NCBI RefSeq assembly: GCF_003977665.1
Contig: NZ_RYYV01000004.1
Coordinates: forward strand, 124,001-188,000
Origin: Dyella choica
GTDB taxonomy: Bacteria; Pseudomonadota; Gammaproteobacteria; Xanthomonadales; Rhodanobacteraceae
Length of the DNA stretch: 64,000 nucleotides
Direction: 5' to 3'
The notes under the pieces are model-generated. The model saw only the letters and a list, made by a program, of their open reading frames with translations. It had not been told where the DNA came from and made no database searches. Shown here in pieces: positions 25,816-33,576 of this stretch; positions within the stretch are counted from its first letter, which is position 1; each line of letters begins with the position of its first letter. Made by a program: the position numbers and the translations under genes.

Positions 25816-26418
25816 ATGAGCAACCCCTCTCTCTCCGCCACGCACGATTCAGCACATCACGACGCTTCATCCCAGACCACGGCAGGGTTCTGGGTCTACC
25901 TGATGAGCGACTGCCTGATTTTTGCCGTGTTGTTCGCCACGTTTGGCGTCCTGGTAGGCAATACAGCCGATGGCCCGGCGGGCCGCGACATCTTCAGCCT
26001 GCCCTATGTGGCTGGCGAAACGGCGCTGTTGCTGCTGAGCAGTTTTACCTTCGGTGCCGGCATGCTGAGCGCTCGCGCGGGCCGTCGCGGGCCACTGCTG
26101 GCATGGCTGGTCACCACAGCGCTGCTCGGCGCCGCGTTCGTCGGCATGGAACTGCATGAATTCGCCGCGCTCGTTCACGACGGTGCCGGCCCGGGCGTCA
26201 GCGCTTTCCTGTCGGCGTATTTCACCCTGGTCGGCACGCACGGCCTGCATGTCACGCTCGGCATATTGTGGCTCGGCGTCATGCTGCACCAGGCGTGGCA
26301 CTACGGCCTGGATGAGGTGGTGCTGCGCCGGCTCGCCTGCCTCAGCATGTTCTGGCACTTCCTCGACCTGATCTGGATCTGCGTCTTCACCTTCGTCTAC
26401 CTGCGGGCGTTTCTATGA
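25816..26418 (+). CDS. cyoC: Quinol oxidase subunit III (CyoC)
   Basis: Subunit III, 200 residues with five membrane helices: FWVYLMSDCLIFAVLFATFGVL, LPYVAGETALLLLSSFTFGAGML, LLAWLVTTALLGAAFVGMELHEF, YFTLVGTHGLHVTLGILWLGVM and WHFLDLIWICVFTFVYLRAFL. The motif MELHEFAALVHDGAGP and GTHGLHV are conserved in the family. It overlaps cyoD by an ATGA junction, so the four genes form one operon. Confidence 0.95.
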   Translation: MSNPSLSATHDSAHHDASSQTTAGFWVYLMSDCLIFAVLFATFGVLVGNTADGPAGRDIFSLPYVAGETALLLLSSFTFGAGMLSARAGRRGPLLAWLVTTALLGAAFVGMELHEFAALVHDGAGPGVSAFLSAYFTLVGTHGLHVTLGILWLGVMLHQAWHYGLDEVVLRRLACLSMFWHFLDLIWICVFTFVYLRAFL

Positions 26419-26783
26419 ACAGTTCTTCTACTCATTCTGTTGCAGGTCAGCCCCAAGCCGACGGGCATGGCGACATGAAATCCTATTTTGTCGGCTTTGC
26501 GCTTTCGCTGGCGCTGACCGCGGCTTCCTTCGCCACCATCATGTCCGATATCGTGCCCCACTCGTGGCGGCTCGGCTCAATGGTCGCCCTGTGCGTGATC
26601 CAGTTGCTGGTGCAATTGGCGTATTTCCTCCATCTGGGCACCGGCAAGAGCCAGGCGCAGAATACGGCCATTTTCGCCTGCACCGGCTTGCTGATCGTGA
26701 TCGTGGTGGCGGGTTCCTTGTGGGTGATGCACAACGCCAACATCAACATGATGCCGACTCAGGCCATCAGCCAGAATGAGTGA
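26415..26783 (+). CDS. cyoD: Quinol oxidase subunit IV (CyoD)
   Basis: Subunit IV, 122 residues, three membrane helices: KSYFVGFALSLALTAASFATIM, WRLGSMVALCVIQLLVQLAYFLHL and TAIFACTGLLIVIVVAGSLWVMHNANINMM. The HLG motif and LVQLAYFLHLG fit CyoD. It assists assembly of the copper site. It ends the cyo operon; a hairpin follows at 26789-26808 before the convergent DipZ-like gene. Confidence 0.93.
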   Translation: MNSSSTHSVAGQPQADGHGDMKSYFVGFALSLALTAASFATIMSDIVPHSWRLGSMVALCVIQLLVQLAYFLHLGTGKSQAQNTAIFACTGLLIVIVVAGSLWVMHNANINMMPTQAISQNE

Positions 26784-26788
26784 TGCGC

Positions 26789-26808
26789 TGCGGGCATCCC
26801 TGCCCGCA
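26789..26808. terminator. Hairpin between convergent cyoD and DipZ-like genes
   Basis: Perfect 8-base stem TGCGGGCA / TGCCCGCA with a 4-base loop (TCCC), placed in the 37 bases between the two convergent stops. Probable two-way terminator, with only a short T-run (TT). Confidence 0.6.
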
Positions 26809-26820
26809 TTGAACCGGGAC

Positions 26821-28542
26821 TCAACCGAAGGTGAAGGCGTAAGCTTGCACGCCGGCATCGAGGAAGAGGATTTCGAAGCTGCGCTCGCCGCTACCGCCGG
26901 CTTGCCGCACAAGCTGGTAGAGGCGCTGCGCACTGACCGTACCGTTGCCATCTGCATCGACATCCACACCATGATCGGCGCCGGGCGCCTTGCCATCGAT
27001 CAGTACACGAAAACGCACCGGCTTGCCGTCACGGCCCAGGCCCATCACCAAGTGCAAGTCGCGGCCACGGAAGCGATAGACGATGCGGCCAGGGGCGCTG
27101 TCGAGCCGTGCATTTTCATCGCTTACCGTCCAGCTTCCGTCGAGCGCCCACTGGTTGGCCTTCAGCGACTGAGGTGTGTGGTACGCGAAGCTCTTGTCTT
27201 GCGCTGCCGGGCCACCGGCAAAGTTTTCGGTGCGCGCATAGCCCAGGTAGGTTTCCGGTGAGAGACCGGCGCCGCCGGAGCCGGTGGCCTGCGCACCTTG
27301 CGCGTTCGGCTGCACATAGCCGGCGGGCAGGTTCTTCTGGCCAGCTTCAGCGAGCAGCTCGCGGATGACATCCTCGCTCTGCTCATAGCCGCCTTCGCCA
27401 AAATGATGATGGCGGATGCGCCCCTGCGCGTCGACGAAGTAATGCGCAGGCCAATACTCGTTGTCGAAGCCTTTCCAGATGATATAGCTGTTGTCGAGCG
27501 CGACCGGATAGTCGACGCCCAGGTTCTTCACGGCGTTGCTAACGTTGCGCGGGTCCTTTTCGAAGGCGAACTCGGGCGCGTGTACGCCGATCACCACCAG
27601 GCCGTGATCCTTGTATTTGTCGGCCCAGCCGCGCACGTAAGGCAGCGCGCGGATGCAGTTGATGCAGGAATAGGTCCAGAAATCGACGAGGACCACCTTG
27701 CCGCGCAACGACTGTGTTGTGAGCACCGGGCCGTTGAGCCATTGGGTGGCGCCTTCGAGCGAAGGCATCTCTCCTTCCACCGGCAAGGGTTCGCCGGCTT
27801 TGACGACGGATTGCACCGCAGGCGCAGCTCGTACGGCAGCGACCAGCATCTGTTCTATGCCGCCGGTGCTGGCGAGTGACACGCGAGTCAGCCATCCGGT
27901 GTCCAAGCCCAATGCAATGGCGGCAACGCCGGCCAGCACCAGTGCACCCAGGACGCGACGCACCCATTCACCGGCGCCAAGTGAACGCTTCATCAGGGCG
28001 AACACGCGCCCGCCGACGACAAGCGCCAATGCAAGCGATGTAGCGGCGCCGGTTGCATAGACGAGTAGCAATAAAGTGGTCTGGACACTGGCGCCATTGA
28101 GCGCCGCCCCGGTGAGCAGGAGGCCCAGGACGGGACCTGCGCACGGCGCCCATAGCAGTCCGGTGGCCACGCCCAGGCCCGCCGCCGAGAGCACCGAATC
28201 GTTCTCGCTGCCGTCACGCTGGGAAAGCTGGTTGCCGAGCGCCACGAAGGGCCGGCCAATCCACTCGGCCACGTGACTGGAAAGCAAAGTAAGGCCAAGT
28301 ACTGCAAGCACAGCCAAGGCAATGATGCGGCCATATTGGTTGGCGTGAACAGCCCAGCCTCCGCCTACTGCGGCCAGCGTGGCGACCACGGCAAAGGTGA
28401 GCGCCATGCCCGCCAGCATGGGCAGTCCATTGCGCACAAACGGACGGTCTGCCCGTGCGAAGACGAACGGCAGCACCGGCAGGATGCACGGACTAAGGAT
28501 GGTCAGAACGCCACCCAGATAAGCAAGGATCAATAAAAGCAT
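26821..28542 (-). CDS. DipZ-like CcdA-thioredoxin fusion
   Basis: A 573-residue thiol-disulfide protein. Residues about 1-240 form a CcdA/DsbD-type membrane domain with two conserved Cys sites (ILSPCILPVLPF, Cys19; LWAPCAGPVLG, about residue 133), which pass electrons across the membrane. A periplasmic TlpA-like thioredoxin domain follows (VVLVDFWTYSCINCIRALPYVRGW, CxxC near residues 291-294). The C-terminal 150 residues form a carbohydrate-binding-like module typical of DipZ (TENFAGGPAAQDKSFAYHTPQSLKANQWALDGSW). It is convergent with the cyo operon. A separate TlpA-like protein with the same CINC site is at 56276-56827. Confidence 0.9.
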   Translation of the reverse strand: MLLLILAYLGGVLTILSPCILPVLPFVFARADRPFVRNGLPMLAGMALTFAVVATLAAVGGGWAVHANQYGRIIALAVLAVLGLTLLSSHVAEWIGRPFVALGNQLSQRDGSENDSVLSAAGLGVATGLLWAPCAGPVLGLLLTGAALNGASVQTTLLLLVYATGAATSLALALVVGGRVFALMKRSLGAGEWVRRVLGALVLAGVAAIALGLDTGWLTRVSLASTGGIEQMLVAAVRAAPAVQSVVKAGEPLPVEGEMPSLEGATQWLNGPVLTTQSLRGKVVLVDFWTYSCINCIRALPYVRGWADKYKDHGLVVIGVHAPEFAFEKDPRNVSNAVKNLGVDYPVALDNSYIIWKGFDNEYWPAHYFVDAQGRIRHHHFGEGGYEQSEDVIRELLAEAGQKNLPAGYVQPNAQGAQATGSGGAGLSPETYLGYARTENFAGGPAAQDKSFAYHTPQSLKANQWALDGSWTVSDENARLDSAPGRIVYRFRGRDLHLVMGLGRDGKPVRFRVLIDGKAPGADHGVDVDADGNGTVSAQRLYQLVRQAGGSGERSFEILFLDAGVQAYAFTFG

Positions 28543-28648
28543 ACGGGCGATATCCGTGGTGGATGCATGGAGCGATGCAGGCTGCCGACTTGCGGCGAAG
28601 CCGGCTTCCAGCGGAAGCCGACATGCCTCCCTTGCGGCAGACCAGCTA

Positions 28649-29407
28649 TCAGTCTGTCTGTTTTGCGGCGGCCTCGATCACTCGAGCGACCGCAGCCGGC
28701 TGGGAAATGAACGAAGCATGGCTTCCGGCGACTTCGGTGATTTTCGAACCCGCACGTTGGTACATCCAACGCTGCAGCTCGGGGCTCACGACACGATCCT
28801 CGGTAGTGAGGATGGCGTAGCTGGGCTTGGTTCGCCATGCCGCCACGCTGATCGGCGTGCCCATGGCTTTCTGGGCGAGCGGCTGTTGCGAATCGGCCAG
28901 GAACTGGGCTTCCGCTGCCGGAAGATCCGCCGCATAGGTCGCGCGGAATTTCGCCGCCGGTATGTAGAAATACTTGTCCGGGGTTGCGCGCATCGCGTCG
29001 TTGGGCGCAACGAACTTCGACAGCAGTTGGCCGCCGGCTTCGCCGACATCGGGCTGCAGCGCCGATACATAGACGAGCGCCTTGACCTTCGCGTCGACAC
29101 CGGCCTGCGTGATGACCGAGCCGCCATAGCTATGGCCGACCAGGACGACCGAACCGTTCTGCTGGTCCAGAACGCGCCGGGTGGCGTCGACGTCGTCGGC
29201 AAGGCTGGTGAGCGGCTCCTGCACGATGGTCACGTGAAAACCATCCTTGGCAAGAATGTCGTGAACGGCACGCCAGCCCGAACCATCCACCAGGGCGCCA
29301 TGCACGATGACGATGTCTTTCGCGGCCGGCTGCGGCGCGGCCTGCGCAGTCGCGCCGCCCAGCGCAAGCAGCAACGCCAACGCAGTCTTCTTTCGTAGTG
29401 TAAGCAT
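28649..29407 (-). CDS. Secreted alpha/beta hydrolase
   Basis: A 252-residue exported hydrolase with a signal peptide (MLTLRKKTALALLLALGGATAQAA). The HGALVDGSGW oxyanion region and nucleophile Ser93 in GHSYGGSV are clear, and His is near the end in GSHASFISQPAAV. It is of the methylesterase/EstC-like type related to plant salicylate-binding esterase. Substrate is unknown. It lies 140 bases downstream of a monooxygenase gene on the same strand and is divergent from the GlxA-type regulator beyond it, so the three may form a regulated detoxification unit. Confidence 0.87.
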   Translation of the reverse strand: MLTLRKKTALALLLALGGATAQAAPQPAAKDIVIVHGALVDGSGWRAVHDILAKDGFHVTIVQEPLTSLADDVDATRRVLDQQNGSVVLVGHSYGGSVITQAGVDAKVKALVYVSALQPDVGEAGGQLLSKFVAPNDAMRATPDKYFYIPAAKFRATYAADLPAAEAQFLADSQQPLAQKAMGTPISVAAWRTKPSYAILTTEDRVVSPELQRWMYQRAGSKITEVAGSHASFISQPAAVARVIEAAAKQTD

Positions 29408-29547
29408 TTCTTTTCTCCAAGAGGGTTTGCATACCCGGCATTTGCTCGGGCCATCTGCGGCCGGGCAAACGCTGGGCGTTTAGGGTTGTGTGTAAAGGGC
29501 GTCCAGCCCCCGCGCATTTGCACGCAGGCGAACTGGACGCAGAGACG

Positions 29548-29853
29548 TCAGGGCAGTTCGTTCTTCATTGCCAGCACATCGATCGGCTCCACCGACGGCG
29601 TCGTGGCCAGCAAGTCGCTGGCACGTGCCATCAGGGCATTGGCCATATCGCCGTTCAGATGCGCCTGGCGGCCAGCTTCGTTCGCAAAGGCGTCGAACAC
29701 GCCAAATGTCGTAGGTGACAACTTGATCGCGAACCAGATCGGCGTTCCCGCCTCCCGGTTCGTCATTTCCAGGCCGGCGGCCAGAAAGTCCGCTACCGCC
29801 TGTTCCTTGCCCGGCTTGGCTTCGAGCCGGACCAACAATCCGCATTTGACCAT
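29548..29853 (-). CDS. ABM-domain quinol monooxygenase-like protein
   Basis: A 101-residue antibiotic-biosynthesis-monooxygenase (YgiN-like) protein. Features: VKCGLLVRLEAKPGKEQAVADFLAAGLEM, TPIWFAIKLSPTTFGVFDAFANEAGRQAHLNGDMANALMARA, the usual ferredoxin-like layout with an HLNG motif. These small dimeric proteins oxidise quinols or degrade reactive aldehydes without cofactor. The gene starts at 29853 and is divergent from the GlxA-type regulator (110 bases between), and it precedes the esterase. Confidence 0.88.
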   Translation of the reverse strand: MVKCGLLVRLEAKPGKEQAVADFLAAGLEMTNREAGTPIWFAIKLSPTTFGVFDAFANEAGRQAHLNGDMANALMARASDLLATTPSVEPIDVLAMKNELP

Positions 29854-29963
29854 CGTCTTCTCTCCCGTTTGGGTTTAGGTGGGCTGCGCAGTGGGAGGAA
29901 CTTTACAAACGGGTCGCCCGGGCCAATACTGTCCCGATTGACATATTTGATATCGATCGCGCC

Positions 29964-30926
29964 ATGAAAATTGCCATCCTTGCCCTGGAAGGGATGTTCG
30001 ATACCGGGCTGACGACGGTGCTCGATGCGCTGGCGACGGCCAATACGCTCGCGCAGTGGACCGGCATACCCACGCCGGGTTTTGACTTCACGTTGATGGG
30101 TGTGCGCCCGCAAGTGCGCACTGCGCTCGGGCTGCAGGTGCCGGTATGCGAAGTGGCGGACACGCCGACTCCCGATTGGGTGATCGTGCCGGCGCTCGCC
30201 AACATCGTGCCGGAGCGGCTGTTACCCACGCTTGCGCGCAGCGACGTGGTGGATGCGCTTGGCGTATTGCGTCGTTGGCATGACGCCGGCGCCCGCCTTG
30301 CGGCAGCTTGTACCGGCACGTTCATCCTGGCCGAAAGCGGCCTGCTCGACGGCTGCGAAGCCACCACCACCTGGTGGCTCTCACCGGTGTTCCACCAACG
30401 CTATCCGGATGTGCGCCTGGATGCGCATCGCCTGGTCGTTCCCAGCGGCGTCATGGTGACGGCAGGCGCAGCGCTCAGTCACCTGGACCTTGCCCTGTGG
30501 CTGATCCGCAACAACAGCCCCGAACTGGCCGCCCTCGTCGCCAAATACCTGGTTTTCGACTCGCGCCTGTCCCAGTCGGGCTATGTGATTTCCGATCACC
30601 TCGCCCACTCCGATCCCTTGATCGAGCGTTTCGACCGTTGGGTGCGTGAACGGCTTGATTCGTCGCTCGCGCTCGATTCGATCGCCGAAGCGCTAGGAAC
30701 GAGCAAGCGCACTTTGTCGCGGCGTCTCGCCGACGTATTGGGCAAAACGCCCTTGGAATACATCCAGGATCTACGCATCGAGCGCGCGGTTCATTTGCTG
30801 AAAACCAGCAAGCACAGCGTCGATCAGATCGCCGAACAGGTCGGGTATGCGGACGGCGTAACCCTGCGCACCCTGCTGCGCCGGCGGCTTGGCAAGGGTA
30901 TCCGCGAGTTGCGTCCCAGGGACTGA
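29964..30926 (+). CDS. GlxA-type transcriptional regulator, second copy
   Basis: A 320-residue regulator with a DJ-1/PfpI-like sensor domain (IAILALEGMFDTGLTTVLDALATANTLAQ; Cys in AAACTGTFILAESGLLDG) and an AraC-type helix-turn-helix pair (DSIAEALGTSKRTLSRRLADVLGKTPLEYIQDLRIERAVHLL, then DQIAEQVGYADGVTLRTLLRRRLGKGIRELR). The divergent monooxygenase and esterase genes are its most likely targets. It is not a recent duplicate of the 14912-15847 regulator; the two are clearly different in sequence. Confidence 0.9.
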   Translation: MKIAILALEGMFDTGLTTVLDALATANTLAQWTGIPTPGFDFTLMGVRPQVRTALGLQVPVCEVADTPTPDWVIVPALANIVPERLLPTLARSDVVDALGVLRRWHDAGARLAAACTGTFILAESGLLDGCEATTTWWLSPVFHQRYPDVRLDAHRLVVPSGVMVTAGAALSHLDLALWLIRNNSPELAALVAKYLVFDSRLSQSGYVISDHLAHSDPLIERFDRWVRERLDSSLALDSIAEALGTSKRTLSRRLADVLGKTPLEYIQDLRIERAVHLLKTSKHSVDQIAEQVGYADGVTLRTLLRRRLGKGIRELRPRD

Positions 30927-30998
30927 GCATTTGCGTCCTGGCGCGGCCCACCCGTACGGCTTCATTGAGACCCGCAAAGCAGCGACCTTCAATGCGGC

Positions 30999-31063
30999 GT
31001 AGGCTGGGATGGAATCCCAGCACTCATTGCACCTTTTGTGCTGGGATTGTCATCCCAGCCTAC
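30999..31063. repeat. REP pair
   Basis: GTAGGCTGGGATGGAATCCC and GCTGGGATTGTCATCCCAGC + CTAC, with a spacer of about 20 bases. It lies after the GlxA-type regulator. Confidence 0.88.
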
Positions 31064-31149
31064 GCTTGACGAGAATCAATACCCTGCTGCTGCGTGCCTC
31101 ATCAATGCCGTCGTAGGCGGACAATGTTGTGGCGAGTCCAGTTATTCCT

Positions 31150-31716
31150 TCACTCGTCCTTCCGAATCCCTTTGTCGAGATCTGCTCGCAAGCCTGTCCA
31201 CGTCGCCGCCATTACGTCGCCGAGCACACGGATGACGGCGAGAGCTTCACCCTTCGATAGATTGTGCCGGCTAGTCGAGGAGACCGTTCTGCCCCATGGG
31301 AACTTGCCGTCGGCATTCCAGTGGACGTCATTGGGTAGTTCGCCGCTACCGGTCTTCGGAATGGGAATTTCCGGATTGTTGACGTTAGGCGGCGTCCAGC
31401 TTGCCTCTGTGATGCTGCCGCTAGTGCTGATGCCAACTCCGCCAGGAGCGGGCGGCGCGGTCTTGGTGGAACCAGGAATTGGTTTGCCATCCTTGTCGGT
31501 CCACCACCAGCGGGTTATCCCGGTAACCCGATCGTGGCGTCCGGACTGGCAATCGAAGTCGAAACCTATGTCATGTGCGCCATCCGGCGACTCGCCACCC
31601 TCGCCAGGGATGGCGGCACCTTTGTCGTCGATGCATCGGCTTGGCGGGTGCGCGCATGAGGTATCCCTGGTCTCACGCCTTCTGCAGCGTATAGGACGAG
31701 CACCAGCCCTTCGCAT
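31150..31716 (-). CDS. Uncertain ORF downstream of HiPIP
   Basis: An open frame of up to 188 codons whose first 15 codons overlap the end of the HiPIP gene, so its true start is probably further in; no ATG with a clear ribosome-binding site was found. The sequence has a Pro/Gly/Ser-rich middle (STKTAPPAPGGVGISTSGS, WTPPNVNNPEIPIP) and WWWTDKDGKPIPG. It may be the remnant of an exported protein whose 5' end was lost, since SCAHPPSRC near residue 20 resembles the start of a mature lipoprotein. No family is recognised. Confidence 0.4.
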   Translation of the reverse strand: MRRAGARPIRCRRRETRDTSCAHPPSRCIDDKGAAIPGEGGESPDGAHDIGFDFDCQSGRHDRVTGITRWWWTDKDGKPIPGSTKTAPPAPGGVGISTSGSITEASWTPPNVNNPEIPIPKTGSGELPNDVHWNADGKFPWGRTVSSTSRHNLSKGEALAVIRVLGDVMAATWTGLRADLDKGIRKDE

Positions 31717-32005
31717 TCACGGCCTTGCCCGGGAATAGCTGGCAGATGCCGTAACCCGCGTCGGGACCACGATAGAACTGGCAGTTGGCACATAGACTCC
31801 CGACCCGGTACAGCGCGTTCTTGGATGCGGTGGCGTCTTCGATGTAATTCATCGCCTTTGCGGTGGGGTCCGCATCGGTAAGGTGCGGCAGTTCTCCGGC
31901 ACGCACGAACAGGGGTATGCCACCCATGCAGACGCCACCCGCGGTGATGGCCAACAGCTGCAGGAAGCGGCGGCGGGATTCGATGCTTCGGTTGGGCAGT
32001 GACAT
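31673..32005 (-). CDS. High-potential iron-sulfur protein (HiPIP), Tat-exported
   Basis: A 110-residue periplasmic HiPIP that carries one electron on a 4Fe-4S cluster. A twin-arginine signal is present (SRRRFLQLLAITAGG). The cluster ligands are Cys72, Cys75, Cys88 and Cys102, in SLCANCQFY, YGICQLF and GWCSSY, exactly the HiPIP spacing. HiPIPs link quinol-oxidising complexes to terminal oxidases or, in Acidithiobacillus, join iron oxidation (Iro). The gene is divergent from the cytochrome-porin gene with 151 bases between, sharing a palindromic control region. Confidence 0.93.
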   Translation of the reverse strand: MSLPNRSIESRRRFLQLLAITAGGVCMGGIPLFVRAGELPHLTDADPTAKAMNYIEDATASKNALYRVGSLCANCQFYRGPDAGYGICQLFPGKAVNAKGWCSSYTLQKA

Positions 32006-32060
32006 GGCCGTTCCCCACGTGATTGACTGGATGGTGCCAATCTAGCCATCGCCCGCATCG

Positions 32061-32084
32061 TTCGTTTGACGTAGATCAAACGAA
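32061..32084. promoter_or_regulatory. FNR/Anr-like box in divergent promoter
   Basis: A perfect 9-base inverted repeat with a 6-base spacer; its core CGTTTGACGTAGATCAAACG contains TTGAC-GTAG-ATCAA (32066-32079), one change from the FNR/Anr consensus TTGAT-N4-ATCAA. It lies between the divergent HiPIP and cytochrome-porin genes, 55 bases from the HiPIP start and 72 from the other. Confidence 0.6.
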
Positions 32085-32156
32085 GCCCGCGCAAGACGCG
32101 CAAGCTTTCCCCAGCTCCTTGCGGAGCGTAGACGCCCATCACGTAGGGGAAAAAAC

Positions 32157-33542
32157 ATGGCCGGCAAAACCACGTGCGTGCGCACCCTGAGCCGATACCT
32201 CTCCTGCAGCACTCTGGCTTTTGCCCTGGGCTTGCTGGTGCTGCTGCTCGCCCCTTCCACCAGCCATGCCGTACCGTCTTTTGCGCGCCAGACGCACCAG
32301 CCCTGCACCGCCTGCCACATCGGCGGCTTCGGACCGCAGCTCACCCCTTTCGGCCGGCAGTTCAAATTGATGGGCTACACGCTTAGCGTAGGTAACGACA
32401 CCAAGGTACCGCTGTCGCTCATGCTGGTCGAAACGTATACGCATACCGCCAAAGCGCAGACCTCGCCGCCGGCCAACAACTTCAGCACCAACGACAACGT
32501 CGAGCTGCAACAGGCGTCCATCTTCGTGGTCGGCCGCCTTGCCGATAACCTTGGCATCCTCGCGCAAGGTACTTATTCGCAGAACGGCGGTTTGCTTGGC
32601 TGGGACAACAGCGACCTGCGCTATGCCCGGTCCATCACGGTCGCGGGCCATCCGGCGATCTGGGGCCTGTCGCTCAACAACAATCCCAGCCTGACGGATG
32701 TGTTCAATACCGCGCCGGCCTGGCAGTACCCCTACATGTCATCCAATCTCGCCTTTGGATCGCCGGCCACTCCCATTCTGATTGGCGCTCTCGCGCAGCA
32801 AGTCATCGGCTTGAATGCCTATACGCAATGGAACAATGCGCTGTATCTGGAAACCGGCATCTACCGTTCGCTTTCGCCCGCGTTCCTGCGCGACGTCAAT
32901 GCCCATTTCACCGGACGATTGGAGGGCGTCTCGCCTTATGCACGCATGGCGTATACGTGGAATCTTCCCAACGGCAACGTCGAGCTGGGCGGATTTGTTT
33001 TCGAGACGGCGCGGGGGCAGGTCGGCGCCAATGCGCAAGGCAAACCCGCTGCCATGGCCGGCCCCACCGACAAGTTCCATGATTATGGCGTGGATGCCAG
33101 CTACCAGCTCTTGAACGGCAGTCACCACATCGTCACTGTCAACGCCCTGTACCTGACCGAGCAGCAAAGGCTGGATGCCACGTATTTGTCAGGCGGCTCA
33201 TCGAACCTTCACAACAACCTGCATGCCCTCAACGCCAACGCCAGCTATTGGTACAAGAACACCTGGGGCGTGACGCTGGGCGCGTTCGCCAACGACGGCA
33301 GCAAGGACCTGATCCTGTACGGCAACAACGGCAGCCCCAACACCAACGGCGGCATCATGGAGTTGAACTGGAATCCTTTCGGCCAGGCCGATTCCTGGGC
33401 TCAGCCGTATGCAAACGTGCGTCTGGGCTTGCAGTACACCTGGTACACGCGCTTCAGTGGCCTCGTCTACAACGTGGATGGCGCAGGACGGCGTGCGTCG
33501 GACAACAACACGCTCTATTTCTACGTGTGGCTGGCGTTCTGA
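32157..33542 (+). CDS. Cyc2-like fused cytochrome-porin
   Basis: A 461-residue outer-membrane protein. After a signal peptide (ending SHAVPS) comes a single c-type heme site, Cys50-x-x-Cys53-His54 in RQTHQPCTACH, within the pattern VPSFARQT...CTACH...LTPFGRQFKLMGY. That is the signature of Cyc2-type cytochrome-porins of iron oxidisers and their relatives. The remaining 400 residues alternate as amphipathic beta strands rich in Tyr, Asn and Gly (NVELQQASIFVVGRLADNLGILAQGTYSQNG, ALYLETGIYRS, GVSPYARMAYTWNL) and end in Phe (FYVWLAF), the usual last residue of a barrel. It would move electrons across the outer membrane; the donor is unknown. Iron oxidation is inference from the family. Confidence 0.8.
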   Translation: MAGKTTCVRTLSRYLSCSTLAFALGLLVLLLAPSTSHAVPSFARQTHQPCTACHIGGFGPQLTPFGRQFKLMGYTLSVGNDTKVPLSLMLVETYTHTAKAQTSPPANNFSTNDNVELQQASIFVVGRLADNLGILAQGTYSQNGGLLGWDNSDLRYARSITVAGHPAIWGLSLNNNPSLTDVFNTAPAWQYPYMSSNLAFGSPATPILIGALAQQVIGLNAYTQWNNALYLETGIYRSLSPAFLRDVNAHFTGRLEGVSPYARMAYTWNLPNGNVELGGFVFETARGQVGANAQGKPAAMAGPTDKFHDYGVDASYQLLNGSHHIVTVNALYLTEQQRLDATYLSGGSSNLHNNLHALNANASYWYKNTWGVTLGAFANDGSKDLILYGNNGSPNTNGGIMELNWNPFGQADSWAQPYANVRLGLQYTWYTRFSGLVYNVDGAGRRASDNNTLYFYVWLAF

Positions 33543-33576
33543 TCCGCTGGACAGTGGCGGGAGCAAGTCCAGTCGA

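Noticed and set aside
29938-29943. TTGACA at 29938 as a -35 box of the GlxA-type regulator
   Set aside because: No matching -10 sequence lies 16-18 bases downstream; the start codon is too close.
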